From positions 1 to 64,000 of the forward strand of contig JAMJFZ010000363.1 of assembly GCA_026225945.1 (NCBI GenBank): 64,000 bases of DNA. Reading direction: 5' to 3'. A model generated the notes under the pieces. The model worked only from the letters and a program-made list of their open reading frames with translations. It searched no databases and was not told the origin of the DNA. Source of the DNA: Cricetomys ansorgei (Eukaryota > Chordata > Mammalia > Rodentia > Nesomyidae). A program made the translations under genes and the position numbers. Position 1 is the first letter of the stretch. Each line of letters starts with the position of its first letter. Below are positions 49,949 through 62,350 of this stretch, one piece after another.

Positions 49949-51744
49949 GTCAGGCTCAGACCTGTGCTGGCTCGTGTTTAGGTGCCTCCTCCTCCCAGGC
50001 TGCCTGGCTCTGGGCTCTATGTTTATGGGCAGGGCAGCAGGAAGGACATGACCTCTCCAGCTCATGGCGGGTTAAGCAGCCTGATTGAACGCTGCTGCTA
50101 ATTAAGGGCCCCTCTTGTCTGGCAGGACCACCAGGGTACCTTCTGCACTTGTTCATGACCACTGCACCTCGCTCAAAAATTAACTCTTGATGAGTACAGA
50201 CAGGGGCCCAGCTGGTCCTCCGAGTCCTCCCAAGTAGATAAATGGAAAGTAATCAGAGTGCTGCTGACTGCCAAGGGGAGAGGGGCTCTCCGTGACCTCC
50301 TGGTGAAACCCACAGTATACTTTTACTGCGGCTTAATTCTCTACACTGGGGGCACTTAACACAGCGAGGAGTGGTGTGAAGAGAGCCGCAGTGAAGGCAC
50401 CCGCATCTGGGTGACGGCCCCTTGTGAAGGAGCTGCTAAGGCAGTGACTTATGGAGAACTAATTTTCTATCAGCAAAATATTTTCAGATGTGCTGTTTTC
50501 CCCAGGATGCTTTACAGACCCCAAACAGCTCCTAAAAATCTGCAAATGCATGATGTTAAACCTCCAAACATTAAATCCTTACTTCCTGTTACTTACAGAA
50601 GGAGCCTTTCCTTTGTGGCCCCCACTGTCCAGCCCTTCCTTCCAAATATTGAAAGGAGGAAGCAGACATGTTATTGATTATCTCCTAGTTCCTGTGGGTC
50701 TGACAGGGCTCTGCTAAGTGCCTTTGGCTCAGAGTCTCTCATAATACTGTGATCCTGGTGTCAGCCAGGGCCATAGCCACCCTAAAGCCTGGCTGGGGAG
50801 GATTCACTTCTAAGTTTATGTTCATGGCTTAGCTCTCCACAGACCATAAATCATGAGGCTTTTGCCATGGGCTTCTATAGCCCGTCATCTTGCTTCCCCC
50901 AGCTTGCTCTCTGGGATGGGGAAAGAAAGAGTCCACAGTTGAAAAGAAGGAGAGGAGGAAGGGGACAGCAGCAGCAAACAAGACAGACAGCAGAAAGATG
51001 CCATGGTCCATTTATAACCTAGTCTCAGGAGTGACAGCCATGCTTTTGCTATACTGGATTTGTTACGAGTCACAAGATCCAACCCTCGCCCAAGGCTCAC
51101 AGAAGAGGATCAAGGCCAGAAAGCAGAGGCCCCAGCAGACTGTCATCTGCTGACCTCAGATGGACTCCTCAGATATCAGATGAACCAGGACCTGTCCTTC
51201 CATAACGGAACTACTGGAAACCACACACAGCTACACAGTGAAGTCACGTGTTGGGCTACACACAAGCACCACACAGAAGTCATTGTGCTTCCTATCACAA
51301 ATTACTCCATTTCTGTTAATCAGGGAAAACTTGTGAGGCCCACGACAGGTGAGGCCACCTGGAGCTGACCACTCTAAGATGCCAACTGCTGGTGGCCTGT
51401 CCCTTCTGAGCGTGTGTCCACAGACTGCCATTGCTGCTGCCGGCACTTGGCTCTGCTGAGGAAACAACATGCTCAGAGATGTACCTCACAATAAAAAATG
51501 TCACTGGCATTTGACAGCTGCGTGTCCCCCACAAACACTGAGTCAAGCACTTCTCATGACCCTACTCACGATGAGGAGGAAGGTCAGTCACGGGTAGGCC
51601 TTCCCATCATGTAGGAACCACAGATGAGCACCTCAAGGTCCTGGCAGTACTGGGCTGCATTAAGACACACAGCAACAGATCACGTGTCCAAACAGTTCCA
51701 TGGTCTTACATCACAATACTACAGATTTAGGAAATCTAAAGCAG

Positions 51745-51895
51745 CCAGAAGTGATAGTGTAAGCCATTAATTCCAGCACTGGGGAGGCAGAGGCAGGTTC
51801 ACCTCTGTGAGCTGAAGGTCAGCCTGGTGTACAGAGTGAGTTCCTGCCACAGCTACATAGTGAGACCCTGTCTCAAAAATAAATAGGTAAGTAAA
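51745..51895 (+). repeat. B1 SINE
   Basis: CATTAATTCCAGCACTGGGG AGGCAGAGGCAGG, CTGGTGTACAGAGTGAGTTC, and GTGAGACCCTGTCTCAAAAA form a + strand B1 with an A-rich tail. Confidence 0.9.
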
Positions 51896-52254
51896 TATAT
51901 TAATTAATTAAAACCCACTAAAATAAAAATAAATTTCGTGTTGGTATAAAATTAGAATACAGAAAAACTCAGTGTCGTATCATGGCTACACCCGAGCAGT
52001 AGCTAAAAGGTAGATTTTGTAACACCTCATCTATAGTGTGGAAAATCTGAAAAATAGAGAAAAGTAGAACATGGAATTACCCACAATTCTACCACCAAAT
52101 GATATTTTGGTAAAATTGCTTTAACTTGTTTTCTATAAGGCGTTAATATAATCAGAAAAAGAAAACAACACTGCCAAGATGCCACATGCCACTGCCCATG
52201 TTTCCTGCTGTTTCCATTGCAGCATGTGAACAAGTCCTGCTAATAAAGCTCTTC

Positions 52255-52790
52255 AAGACACCTGCTCAGGCCAGCTCAGCAGGAAAGGTGTGTTGTGCAA
52301 GCCTGATCTGAGTCTCACCACTGGAACTGTGAAGAACAGCGCCAACTCCACAGGCTGACCTCTGACCTGTACACATGTGCTGTGTCACACGTGTACCCCC
52401 ACATATGTATCATTCATACACACAATAATAAAAATAGATAAAAGTGTAAAAAGCATGAGATAGTGTAGTGTGAGTGTATAGGTCACACGTGTACTACACA
52501 TGTGCACACATGTGTGTGCGTGTGGAGGCCAGAGGCTGATGTCAGGAGTGTTCTTAACCACTCTCCACCTCATAGACCCAAGGCAGGTCTCTCACTTGGA
52601 CCCAGACTTCAGTGAGCTGCTAGTCCAGCTAGCCAGCGCGCTCTGGGGGTCTCCTGTCTCCACACTAGGATTACAGGAGAGCTTCCACACCCGCTTGGCA
52701 CTTACGTGGTGTTGGGATCCAAATGCTGGCCTCACGTGACTGTAAACACTACCCTCCTGGCCATCTCCCCATACTCCCAAGACCTGATTT
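52255..52790. repeat. Two B2/B3-type SINEs in opposite orientation
   Basis: A + strand piece (about 52255-52440) has CTGAGTCTCACCACTGGAAC and CAGGCTGACCTCTGACCTGT. It is followed by an antisense B3 (about 52490-52790) with GTGTGGAGGCCAGAGGCTGA, CACACTAGGATTACAGGAGA, and TGTTGGGATCCAAATGCTGG. Confidence 0.75.
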
Positions 52791-53359
52791 AAAATGGATA
52801 TTTGGATCATTCGTCATCTTGCTACAACTTAATTTGTAAAAACTGGTTCCTTTTACTTATTTTAAAAAATTAGAATTGTGTTCCTCTGTTCCTCATTTCC
52901 TGCTTCTTAAAAATGACTGGGATTTTCATCTCCTCTCTCTATTAGCTTCTCAGTCATGTTTCTTTACATTTTTACATTATTGCACCAGGGACCACAATAT
53001 ATGCCGTAGCCTTTTATGGCCTGCCACAGTTGGTACTGTACTACTTCCTTTAAGATGAAGAAACCTTAGACCCACAGGGGCCTATACCAACCACATGAGG
53101 CCGGAGTTGTTTTGAGCATCCACAGGTGTTACAAGCCCCAAGGGACAGTGAATAATCCTTGCTCTAAATAGCTATATGGTTAATCAAAAAATTAAAGAAG
53201 GGGGAAGCACATAAACCAATATTTTGTACCTATGGAAACAGTCAAGATTTCCTGTCTTCATCGCCCTTGCCCAGATCTGAGTTCTCTGCGTAGTCATCTC
53301 CCTCCTTTGAAGAGGCTCCTTAGCCTGTGTCAACAGTGAGGCTCTGCTGACGAGGAACT

Positions 53360-53760
53360 CTGAATTTTCCTTTACCTAAAAATGCTCTAATTCTCCCTTC
53401 ACTCTGGAAGGATGCAGCTCTTAGACTTTGGAGTTAAACTGCTTTCTTTCAGCATTTTATAGAGACACTGTCTCCTTCTGTTTCCCTTGGTTTCTGATGA
53501 GAAGTCCGACATCAATACATGCACCGTTCTCTTGTATCGCTTCCTTCTGTCTTCAAGGTTTGCTTGTTTCCTTTATTTTAACACAGTTGGAAAGAAATCT
53601 CCCTGGATTTCAAATACTGTTTTTTACCGCTCGGTATTCTCTGAGCCTCTTGTATCTGCAAGTTTCTATTTTTTTCATCTATTTCTTTAAAAATGCTATT
53701 AATTCCTCTATTTCTTCTGCTCCATTTGCTCTTTCTTTTGCTTCTTTTTTTTTTTCCAAC
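53360..53760 (-). repeat. Old L1 3' region, antisense
   Basis: CTTTCAGCATTTTATAGAGA, TTTCTGATGAGAAGTCCGAC, and CTGAGCCTCTTGTATCTGCA, then AATGCTATTAATTCCTC, follow the layout of an ancient mammalian L1 3' region read backwards. A T run ends it. Confidence 0.6.
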
Positions 53761-54497
53761 TATAAGCACTGAGTGATTTATTTTTTTATCTGAAACAGCA
53801 GTAGGGTTGGGGGGAGCTCAGTGATAGCACGTGCTACTTGGAACTTGCTACCAAAACACAGGCTTCTCTTACCACACAAAGGATTCGCTAGAAAAGAATG
53901 CGTATCATCTCACAGTGCAAGAACCAAGTGGTAAAAGTCATTTTAATGAAACTAAATGCTTTATTCAACATTCACCCAGCACTGCTATGCAATCTTCAAT
54001 GCACTCAGGGAATAAACAAAAATGAACCAAGTGTGAGCATCGTTTTCAAATTACACACAATGCTGCAGAGAGTCAAAGGCTGTCCAGTGAACTTTGATGG
54101 ATGGAATTCACAGAAGTTAACTGTGAGCAAAGCCCTGGGAGCCAAGTGGAAGTGGGAATGGAAGGTAAGAATTAAGTGGCACCCTCATGTACCCCAGAGG
54201 ATCTGTGCCATCTGCATTCACCCTCCGCTGGCCCCCTTTCCTTGGCACTCCCACCTGGGCCCCTTGCACACAGGAAGATCCAAACAACAAACATAGCCTA
54301 ACATAATTATACCTCCCTAGTGGAGTCAATACAATTTGAAAAAAAAGAATATTCATTTTATCCAATAATTTAAGTTCAAAACCATATTGGATAAAAGCAA
54401 CAAAAGGCAAAGTATTTATGCAACATGAAATAAATCCAAAATATGTATAGATCAAATCCTTGAGATTTGAGAACACAACTTGATTGTATTTCTTAAT

Positions 54498-54595
54498 ACA
54501 TGGCATGCCTGCAATCCTAGCACTGACGTGTTACAGACAGGAAGGTCAGAAGTTCAAGGTCATCTTTGACTACACAGGGAATTATGAGGTCCTCT
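54498..54595 (+). repeat. B1 SINE fragment
   Basis: CATGGCATGCCTGCAATCCT AGCACTGACG and GTTCAAGGTCATCTTTGACT ACACAGGG form a diverged + strand B1. Confidence 0.65.
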
Positions 54596-54901
54596 CTATC
54601 GGAAAGAGGGAAGGAAGGATGGACGGAGGGAGGAAAGGTGTGTTGGTTGGAAGTTCCAGATCCTCTAGCATGCCTCTGGTGAAGAGCCAGGGCTCTCTTG
54701 GGGCCCTAGGCATCCACGAAGAATATCCACATGCCCTGAGACCAGCATGATGACAAGAATACGGGACTCTCGGGCTGACAGGCTTGCCTTTAGAATAAGT
54801 GACACCTAAGACAAAGACATCCCATCACCAATAAATAGCACAACCAGTGTCCTCAGCCAACACCACATGGAGAATGATCAGTGGAGCCATATCAGGTTTC
54901 C

Positions 54902-55228
54902 TGTTGTGGAAATTTATTTTTAGTTATGTACAAAATATTGTTTTGTGCACTGTTGGGAAAGGGTTTGCCTAGGCCTTGGCATTTTGTATTGTCTGCAGGT
55001 GTTGGATTTCTGTGGGGTGCTATTTGATTGCTTGTGATCTGCACCTGAGGATTTCTGAATCAATAAAAACACCTGAGCTCAGACACTCAGGGTTCCACTG
55101 TCGAATCTGGCACTGGTCAGGATGGTCTTTGCTGAGACCCTCTGCTGAGGTCCTGCAGGGCTTCCATCTATGAAAAATGCCTCCTTGTCTTCCTCGGTGA
55201 GCTGCCCCAGCAGCAGTGTGCTACCACA
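54902..55228 (-). mobile_element. Solo LTR, copy 4, with perfect 6-bp target duplication
   Basis: On the - strand it begins TGTGGTAGCACACTG and ends AATAAATTTCCACAACA. It is flanked on the + strand by GTTTCC at 54896-54901 and GTTTCC at 55229-55234. It is 327 bp, close to copy 3 (329 bp), and shares its main blocks. An internal AATAAA (AATCAATAAAAACACC on + has the reverse context) and a terminal AATAAA are present. Confidence 0.88.
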
Positions 55229-55621
55229 GTTTCCTACCCAGAAAAGCTACAAGAGATAGACAATTGTCTTTTTAAAGCCATAAAGCTCTTACATGGTTTC
55301 AGTTCCTGCCACGGATATACATAATAATTTTAAATTAGGAAACCAATAACTGGCTAAACGTATAAATATTTAAAACCAATAATGTAATCATTCTAGGACT
55401 ATGACCTTCTCCTGGTATCCACAGGGCACAGGCTAACTTCTGCTGAAGCACTGTCTGTCACATGCTCTAAGACAGTGTCCTTCACAGAGAGAATTCAATG
55501 TAGCCAAAATACTTAACAGCTATTCCTGATACTCACTGAGTCTTCTCATATTTATACATCATTAAAAAAAAAAAAAGATGTATTTGTTTCCTGCCCACTC
55601 CTTTTCTGATACACTATCTCC

Positions 55622-56130
55622 TACATTTCTATAGCTGCCTGGAACTCACTATGTAGACCACATAAATTCACAGAGGTCGACTGCCTTGGCCTCCCAAGTG
55701 CTGGGATTAAAGGTGTGTGCCACCACCATGTCTAGCCCTAAGGCATGTCTCTCTGTGTATGTGTGTGTCTCTCTGAAGGCATATGCACATGAGGACAGGT
55801 GCCTGCTGAGGACAGAAGGGGGCACTGGATCTCCTGGAGCTAGCGTTACAAGCAAACTGCCTGATGGGTGCTGGGAACCAAGCTTGGATCCTTTGCAAGA
55901 ACAGCACTGCCCTTAAACACTGAGCCATCTCTTCGGCCCCTGCTTAAGAAAATTTAAATTACATTATTTATTTGTGTGGACATATTTATGTAAGAACGCA
56001 CATCTCACACATCTGTGAAAGTTAGGACCGCCTGTGGGAGTTGCTTCTCTGCTTCTACGATGTGGGGCCCAGAAACTGAACTCAGGCCACCAGGTTTGGC
56101 CGCAGATGCCCTTACCCACTGGGTCATCTT
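55622..56130 (-). repeat. B1 followed by two B2-type SINEs, all antisense
   Basis: The B1 (55622-55735) has CAAGTGCTGGGATTAAAGGT. The B2-like element at 55740-55940 ends CACTGAGCCATCTCTTCGGC CCC. A second B2-like piece at 55960-56130 has GAAACTGAACTCAGGCCACC and ACCCACTGGGTCATCTTACT. Confidence 0.78.
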
Positions 56131-56435
56131 ACTGCCTCTGGTAGCTGCGTCTTTAGCTGACACACACCTGGCCCGGGCTCACTGGATTCTACCCGGAGAG
56201 AGCGCTCTGCCCTTCAGTGGGCACTTGCCAGCTCTCTGCCAGGGTCATTTTCTATTGCAGCCCAGGTGATGCTGACACAGGACAAGGTCCCACATCTGAT
56301 GCTGGAGAACAGAGTCACAGGTTTCATAGGTTTAATTTTTGGATTTTGGGGAATTTGAACAGATTTCGCTGGCTTAGTACACAATCCAAAAAGCTCCGAA
56401 ATCCTTAACTTCTTTTGCTACTGCTTTCCTTTGCT

Positions 56436-56532
56436 TTTTGAGACAAGGCTTCACTCTGCATTCCAGGCTGTCCTCAAATTCACAGTACTGTCCCACCCTA
56501 ACTACCCGACTACTGTGATGCCACGACTGGCC
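56436..56532 (-). repeat. B1 SINE fragment, antisense
   Basis: TTTTTGAGACAAGGCTTCAC, CATTCCAGGCTGTCCTCAAA, and a TACTGTGATGCCACGACTGG end form a diverged reverse B1. Confidence 0.65.
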
Positions 56533-56632
56533 TGAAAGCCAAAGCTGCTTGTCATTCAGGACCACAAACAGTAGGCACCTACCTCTGTTCGGGAATGAGC
56601 TAGAAAGAGCAGCTGACAGCAGGGATAAAAGC

Positions 56633-56740
56633 TCTGCCCTCCCTAGGCTGGACCAAGCCAGAGGGCAGCCCTCCTCTGCCTTGGGGTAAGAGGTCTGCCC
56701 TCCCTAGGCTGGGCCAAGCCGGGAGGCAGCCCTCCTCACC
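56633..56740 (+). repeat. Two-copy tandem repeat, 61-bp unit
   Basis: TCTGCCCTCCCTAGGCTGGA, CCAAGCCAGAGGGCAGCCCT and CCTC recur 61 bp later as TCTGCCCTCCCTAGGCTGGG, CCAAGCCGGGAGGCAGCCCT and CCTC. It lies directly beside the long TG array. Confidence 0.88.
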
Positions 56741-56802
56741 CACTGCTGTGCTGACAAGCCATCTATCTGCAGTGTGAAGAGTGAGCCTGCTCAGTCTGCA
56801 GC

Positions 56803-57039
56803 GTGTGTGTGTGTGTGCATGTGAGTGTGAGTGTGTGTGTGCGTGAGTGTGTGTGTGCATGTGAGTGTGTGTGTATGCGTGTGAGTGTGTGTGCGTGTGT
56901 GTGAGTGGTGTGTGTGTGTGATATGTGTGTATCTGTGTGTGTGTGATATGTGTGTACATGTATATGTACGTGTGTTTATGTGTGTGTGTGTGGTGTGTGT
57001 GTGATGTGTGTGTATGTGTGTGTGTGTATGTGTGTGTGT

Positions 57040-57094
<55 letters not shown>

Positions 57095-57488
57095 TGTGTG
57101 TGTGTATCTGTGTGTGTGTGGTGTGGATCTGTGTGTGTGTGATATGTGTGTACGTGTATATGTACATGTATTTATGTGTGTGTGTGTGTGGTGTGTGTAT
57201 CTGTGTGTGTGATATGTGTGTATGTATGTATGTGTGTGTGTTTGTGTGTGTGTGTTATGTTGTGTGTGTATGGGTATGTATGTGTGTATGTATGTATGTG
57301 TGTGTGTTTGTGTGTGTATGTGTGTGTGCGTGGTGTGTGTATGTATATGTATGTGTGTATGTATGTGTGTGTGTGATGTGTGTATGTGTATATGTACATG
57401 TGTATATGTAGATGTGTGTGTGTGGTATGTGTTTGTGTGCATGTGTGTGTGTATGTCTGTGTGTATGTGTGTATATGTATGTGTGTGC
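56803..57488 (+). repeat. Very long (TG)n-type array
   Basis: About 690 bp of TG repeat with interspersed TA, CA, GTGTGGTG, TGTATG and TGATATG variants. Its core is a near-pure TG run at about 57037-57091. It is the largest simple repeat in the window. The 303-codon His/Thr frame on the other strand is an artefact. Confidence 0.97.
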
Positions 57489-58088
57489 AACTCTGACAGA
57501 GCTTGGTACAAAAGTCAAGTTCATTCCTTGGAAAAATGTGGTCCTGAAGTTCAAATAATTTACAGAGGCCTCTTTCCACTCATGGTGCCATCGTTAACCT
57601 TTGACCCTTCATAATGCCTGTTTCCAGAGACTCTACCTGCTGTTAACACCTGGAAAGAATGGGGATGACAGGTAAAGAGGCAGACCAAGAACTGGGGCTT
57701 GCAGCCACAGGTGGGGACACCTACAACAGTGGACAGCTCCTTCTCCCAACTACATTTTTGTTAGAAAAGATTCTGCAGGACCTCACAGAAACTGTGTCTG
57801 CACAGCTGCAAGATGTGTGTGTAACAAGGTGGGGGTAAAAACCACTGAGGTGTTACGGAATCTTCCAGGCTCCTTCACAGAGAGGAGCCTCTCTATGCCT
57901 CCCAAAGTCCTATCAAATCAGAAGTCAAAGGTTCCCAGCAGATTTCACAAAGAGACAAGAAAATATCTGTGTCCTGTGGCACTGGTTAAGTTTCTATGGA
58001 AGGCTATGCTAACCCAAGTCCCAACGTTTCCTGTCTCTGTGTCACACACGAGTCACTGCGTCCTCTGATTGGTTTATCACTATTGCTT

Positions 58089-58190
58089 TGAGGTTTCTAA
58101 GATAGGGTTTTGCCCAGTTTGGCTTAGAGAACTCTGATCCTGCTGACACTCCCAAGCACTGGGAAGTCAGGTGGGTGTCACTGCTCCAAC
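58089..58190 (-). repeat. B1 SINE fragment, antisense
   Basis: TAAGATAGGGTTTTGCCCAG and CACTCCCAAGCACTGGGAAG form a strongly diverged reverse B1. Confidence 0.5.
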
Positions 58191-58429
58191 TTATCACTGG
58201 TTTTTAATAGTGGAGTAAGATAGCCTAAGCCAACAGTGAAACCTGGCAAAGGTCTTTGAACATTAATTCTTAAACTAAGTTAATTTTTAAAAGATAAAAG
58301 ATTTCATAAGTCACCCAAAATAGCTTTTATTATCTTGACTTAAATTGTTTAATTTGCTAAGTTAGTTCCTCAAAAAACAGGTACCACTTACCAATCTTAA
58401 TGAGTTTAAAATGGAAAGAACTTGGCCAG

Positions 58430-58925
58430 GTCAGATGGCTCAGCAGAAAGCAGTGGCTGCCTCCCAACCCAGAAGCACATAAAAATCTAGATGCCTTGGT
58501 GTGCACCTGTGAGCCCAGCACTCCTCTGCTGAGGTGCAGACAGAGACAAGAGAGCTAGCCTGGAGTACCTTCATAGCAAAAACAAGAGAAACCTTAGAAA
58601 ACCAAGTCTGGAAAATTGTCCTCTGCCTTCTTTGTAGGCTGTAGTAGGTGCACACTCACACTCACATGAACCAAGCACACACATATGCACACACACAAAT
58701 AAATATTGAAAGAACTCATATATATGTATATGTATATATGTATATGTATATATACACACACACACACACACATATGTATATGTATGAAGAAGCAAGACAG
58801 TAGCAATAAAACACTTGATAGGATGAATATTTATTCACACATATCATATATATATTCATGTGATATATATACATATATACACATGTGACATATATGTATA
58901 TACACACTATATATATAAACACATA
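58430..58925 (+). repeat. B3-type SINE followed by (TATG)n/(CA)n and AT repeats
   Basis: GGCCAGGTCAGATGGCTCAG, GTGAGCCCAGCACTCCTCTG, and GTGCACACTCACACTCACAT mark a B3. Its tail runs into TATATGTATATG and CA runs (58716-58771), then ATATATATACATATAT (58843-58920). Confidence 0.75.
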
Positions 58926-60639
58926 CACACATACAGGGATTATTAGAGTGGCTTACAGAAGAGAGACAGAAAGGACAAATTAAAAGTTTCATGTTTAACT
59001 TTTTTCTCCTCTCAAAAAGAAACAAGTCAGACAGACAAGAAGTCTTGAATGTCATGCTACACATACTTGCAAATATGTAAGTGCACGGATAACTTTCCTG
59101 TAGTTAAGAATGTCACTTCAGCACATCATAAATTCAGTCAGTGTTCTTCAGAACAACCCACCTCCCAGTACCAAGCAACGCAAACACACTGCTGAAAGCC
59201 AAGGTTCTAAAATCCCACTTCCACTCCTTCCACCACATCACCTCCTGGAACAACCTCTCTCACACCCTCTGTGAGTGTGTCACACCCTCTGTCACACCCG
59301 GAGACTCACATCTTCGTGTGCCGCAAACCAGTGTGCCAACAGCAGGGGGATGCGCGGAGAAAGGCTGACACGTTCACTGTGTCCTGAAAGAACTCGCCCC
59401 GCGCTGTCCACCCCTCCGGGCTTGTGGTAGAAGCAGAGTCTAAGAAAATGGTCTGATGCCATTTTCAGTTGGAAGTATGGGGAGGTTTACAGCCACCAAG
59501 TCACATGCCAGTTCTTTCAAATGATGCCAACACTCAGTGCCAATGCAATTATGAGTTGGAAAAATGTGTAATGAATAAAGCAGCCCATAATTCCTCTCAG
59601 AATATGTATGTACAACTTATTAAGTGACATAAAAAGCAAAGAGTCATGGCGCATACTGGAACCTCAACTCTGAGACTCACTGCTCTGGGGCATTTGAGTC
59701 AAACCCCATCATCTGGAAGTACCAAGCCATAAGAAATATTAGGTCAGGTGCTGTTAGAGAAACAGCTGTGAGGCCTAATGAGGTGCATGGGCCAGTGCTT
59801 CAGGTGCCTCCTCAAGTAAGAGACTTCAACAGTTAAAGCTAACGTGAGTCTAGCCTCTCTCCTGCAGAAACGAAAACTCATGTGGGGATATTTCTCTCCT
59901 CCAAAAACTTCAGGCTGCCAGCTCTCCCACCTAAAGCCACCTGGTGGAAAAATTTGTCCCCAGTGCTCATTGGATTTTCCTAGGGAGCAGGGCCCAGTTT
60001 ACACGGTGGTCTCAGGGCCTTGGCAGGAATAATGTGGCTTTCCCTCGTGCCACTGGCATCCCACTCAAAGCACGGAACCTCACCCCTTTCCAGACTCTTG
60101 TCAAAGGGAGGGGGTGAACGATGTCTCTCCTAAGTCCCCTTGCACGTCTCATATTCTACAGCTGCTGTCAGAGTTCACAGATAGAAACATGGATGTCCCA
60201 TGAGATACCCTGGGACTCCCACAAAGGCTAACAGTGGAAGGAACAGGAAAGCCATGGAAGGCCTTTCCCTGGGAGGCATCACTGATGGGGATGCTGGGCT
60301 CCTTTACTTCCTGGCCTCCGTGGAATGAGCTGCCTCTCCACAATCTCCTGCCACTGTATTCTGCCCCACTGCAGACCCAAGACAGCCATGAATTAGAAGA
60401 GGCTGTGAATTAGAACTTCCAAAATCACGAGTCATAATAAACCCTTCCCCTCGAGAAGTTGATCATTTTAGGCATTCTATTACAGGGACGGAACACTGAC
60501 ACAAACATGAATTTCCATGAAACATCACTATGATGGTCCTCAAGTCGTGACAGCGATGACGCAGTGGGCTGCAGTCCCCAGGCAGCCGCAGCCACAGGCT
60601 CACAGCCATGCCCTATGATGCTAAACCAGATGTCTGCTT

Positions 60640-60775
60640 GCATACTGAACACATTTCCTTCCTCCCTCCTTCCCTCTCTCCTTCCTTCCCTCCCTCCTTC
60701 CCTTCCTCCCTCCCATCTTTCCCTCCCTCTCTCCTTCCTTCCTTCCCTCTTCCTTCTCCCCTCCTTCCTTAATGA
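60640..60775 (+). repeat. (CCTT/CCCT)n polypyrimidine tract
   Basis: About 120 bp of C and T only, in TTCC, CCTT and CCCT units; the - strand is all purine. Confidence 0.93.
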
Positions 60776-60924
60776 ATTAGATTTTTAATACTTCTTTTGT
60801 CCTTGTCACAGGAGTTTACATTGTTTACATGTGTCTGTCTGTCTGTCTCGCACGTGCCGGCTCCCGCCCCTGCCACAGCACCTGTGTGGAGTGAGATGAC
60901 AACTCTGCAGTTATGTCTTGGCTC

Positions 60925-61160
60925 CCCCCATCCTCCTTGCAGGGCAAGGTTTCTCTGTTATTTCTGAGGTACCATGTAGACCAGATTTGGGGGCCTGCGG
61001 GTGTTCGGGTGAGTCTCCTGTCTTCATCTCCCATTGTGAGGCTGGGATTACAGAAAACATCCACCACATCTGGCTTTTTCAAATGGGCTCCAGGAATGAA
61101 CCCAGGCCTTCGGGCTTGCTTGGTGAGTACCCTAGCACACTGACTCATCTTGTCAGCCCC
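60925..61160 (-). repeat. B3-type SINE, antisense
   Basis: GAGGCTGGGATTACAGAAAA, CCAGGAATGAACCCAGGCCT, and GTACCCTAGCACACTGACTC, with CTTGTCAGCCCC at the end. Confidence 0.78.
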
Positions 61161-62127
61161 TAAATGTATCTTCAACTTCAGACACTCTCAACCTAGATGG
61201 GCTAATTATGATATAAACCCATCACAAGTTAAAAGTATCTGCCTTAACAGAATCAAATCAGTGCGTGGGGTGCACTTGCAGTAAAAACTTATCCTGTGAA
61301 TCAAATTCAACAAGATGTCTGGTATTTTATCTGGGAAATCAATGTAAAAATGTTCACACTAGGGAAGCAGAAATGAACACCTTGCCCTCCTAGCAATCAA
61401 CGAGAAAGAGGGAAAAGGCAGCACTTGGAGGGGGCGGGGGGTTGTGAGGAGGAAATAAAGGCACCCCATCCTAGAATCCCACGTGCTGCTTCTCAGCTGT
61501 GAGCATCATTCAGATCAGTTTAAAATGAGGACACTGAGTGGCAGGGCCGGGGCTGGGCTCCTTCCTTCTGAGCCTTCCCAGGTGAGATGATGCTGCTGGT
61601 CCAGACCCACCGCTTTCTGAAGCCCAGCTAGGCAAGACGACAGCAGAGGTGAGCATCTGTGGAGGAAGGCGAGCAACAAGCCTTACCTTGTCCTTAGCCC
61701 CCTTTTAAACTCATTTCTTTTAAGATTGCCTCCTTACAATTCCCAGAGAGAAAATACAAAAGAAACAGCCTTAGCTTCAGACACATAAACAGTGGCTGAA
61801 GTTGAACATGTTGTGATGGCACTGCACAGAGCTCAGAGCACTCTAGGGCTCTTCAGGATTCATGAGCAGTAAGTATGGCTTCTTTCCTCCTGTTGGAACG
61901 TTACAGAATCTGCAAGTCATCCCATGCCAGAACCAAGCACACTTCTCTTAAGGAAGGTGAATGAGGAAACAACTCCTAATCCAAAACCAGTACCTAGCTT
62001 CACTACCATATCTGCCATGCACGGATGCACTTTCTGCCAAGTCTGACTCTGACATGTTCCCCACCTGCAGCACCAGGCCTCCTCACACCCACACCCCCAC
62101 ACTCCCATCCACGTCCAACAATCTGAA

Positions 62128-62350
62128 AGTTCAGGCTGGAGAGGGGGCCCAGTGGTTAAGAGCACTCCCCGTTTTCCTGGAGGAGCTGGGTTTGGTTCCC
62201 AGCACTCCCATGGCAGCCCACAGCTGTCTGTAACTCCAGTCCCAAGGTGTCACCCTTGCCCTCTTCTGGCCTTTGTAGGACACCAGGTATACTCATGGTG
62301 CACAGACATACACGTAGGCAAAATGCTCATGCACATTAAAAAAAAATCTT
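62128..62350 (+). repeat. B2 SINE, full length
   Basis: The head is AGGCTGGAGAGGGGGCCCAG with GTGGTTAAGAGCACTCCCCG. The body has GGTTCCCAGCACTCCCATGG and CCCTCTTCTGGCCTTTGTAG, and the tail is ATTAAAAAAAAATCTTAAG. It is the clearest B2 in the window. Confidence 0.93.

Noticed and set aside
49443..50051. Several 77-169-codon frames rich in His/Thr or Val/Cys
   Set aside because: They are translations of the CA array with GGTACA punctuation.
56600..57511. 303-codon His/Thr-rich - strand frame and Val/Cys-rich + strand frames
   Set aside because: They are translations of the TG/CA array.
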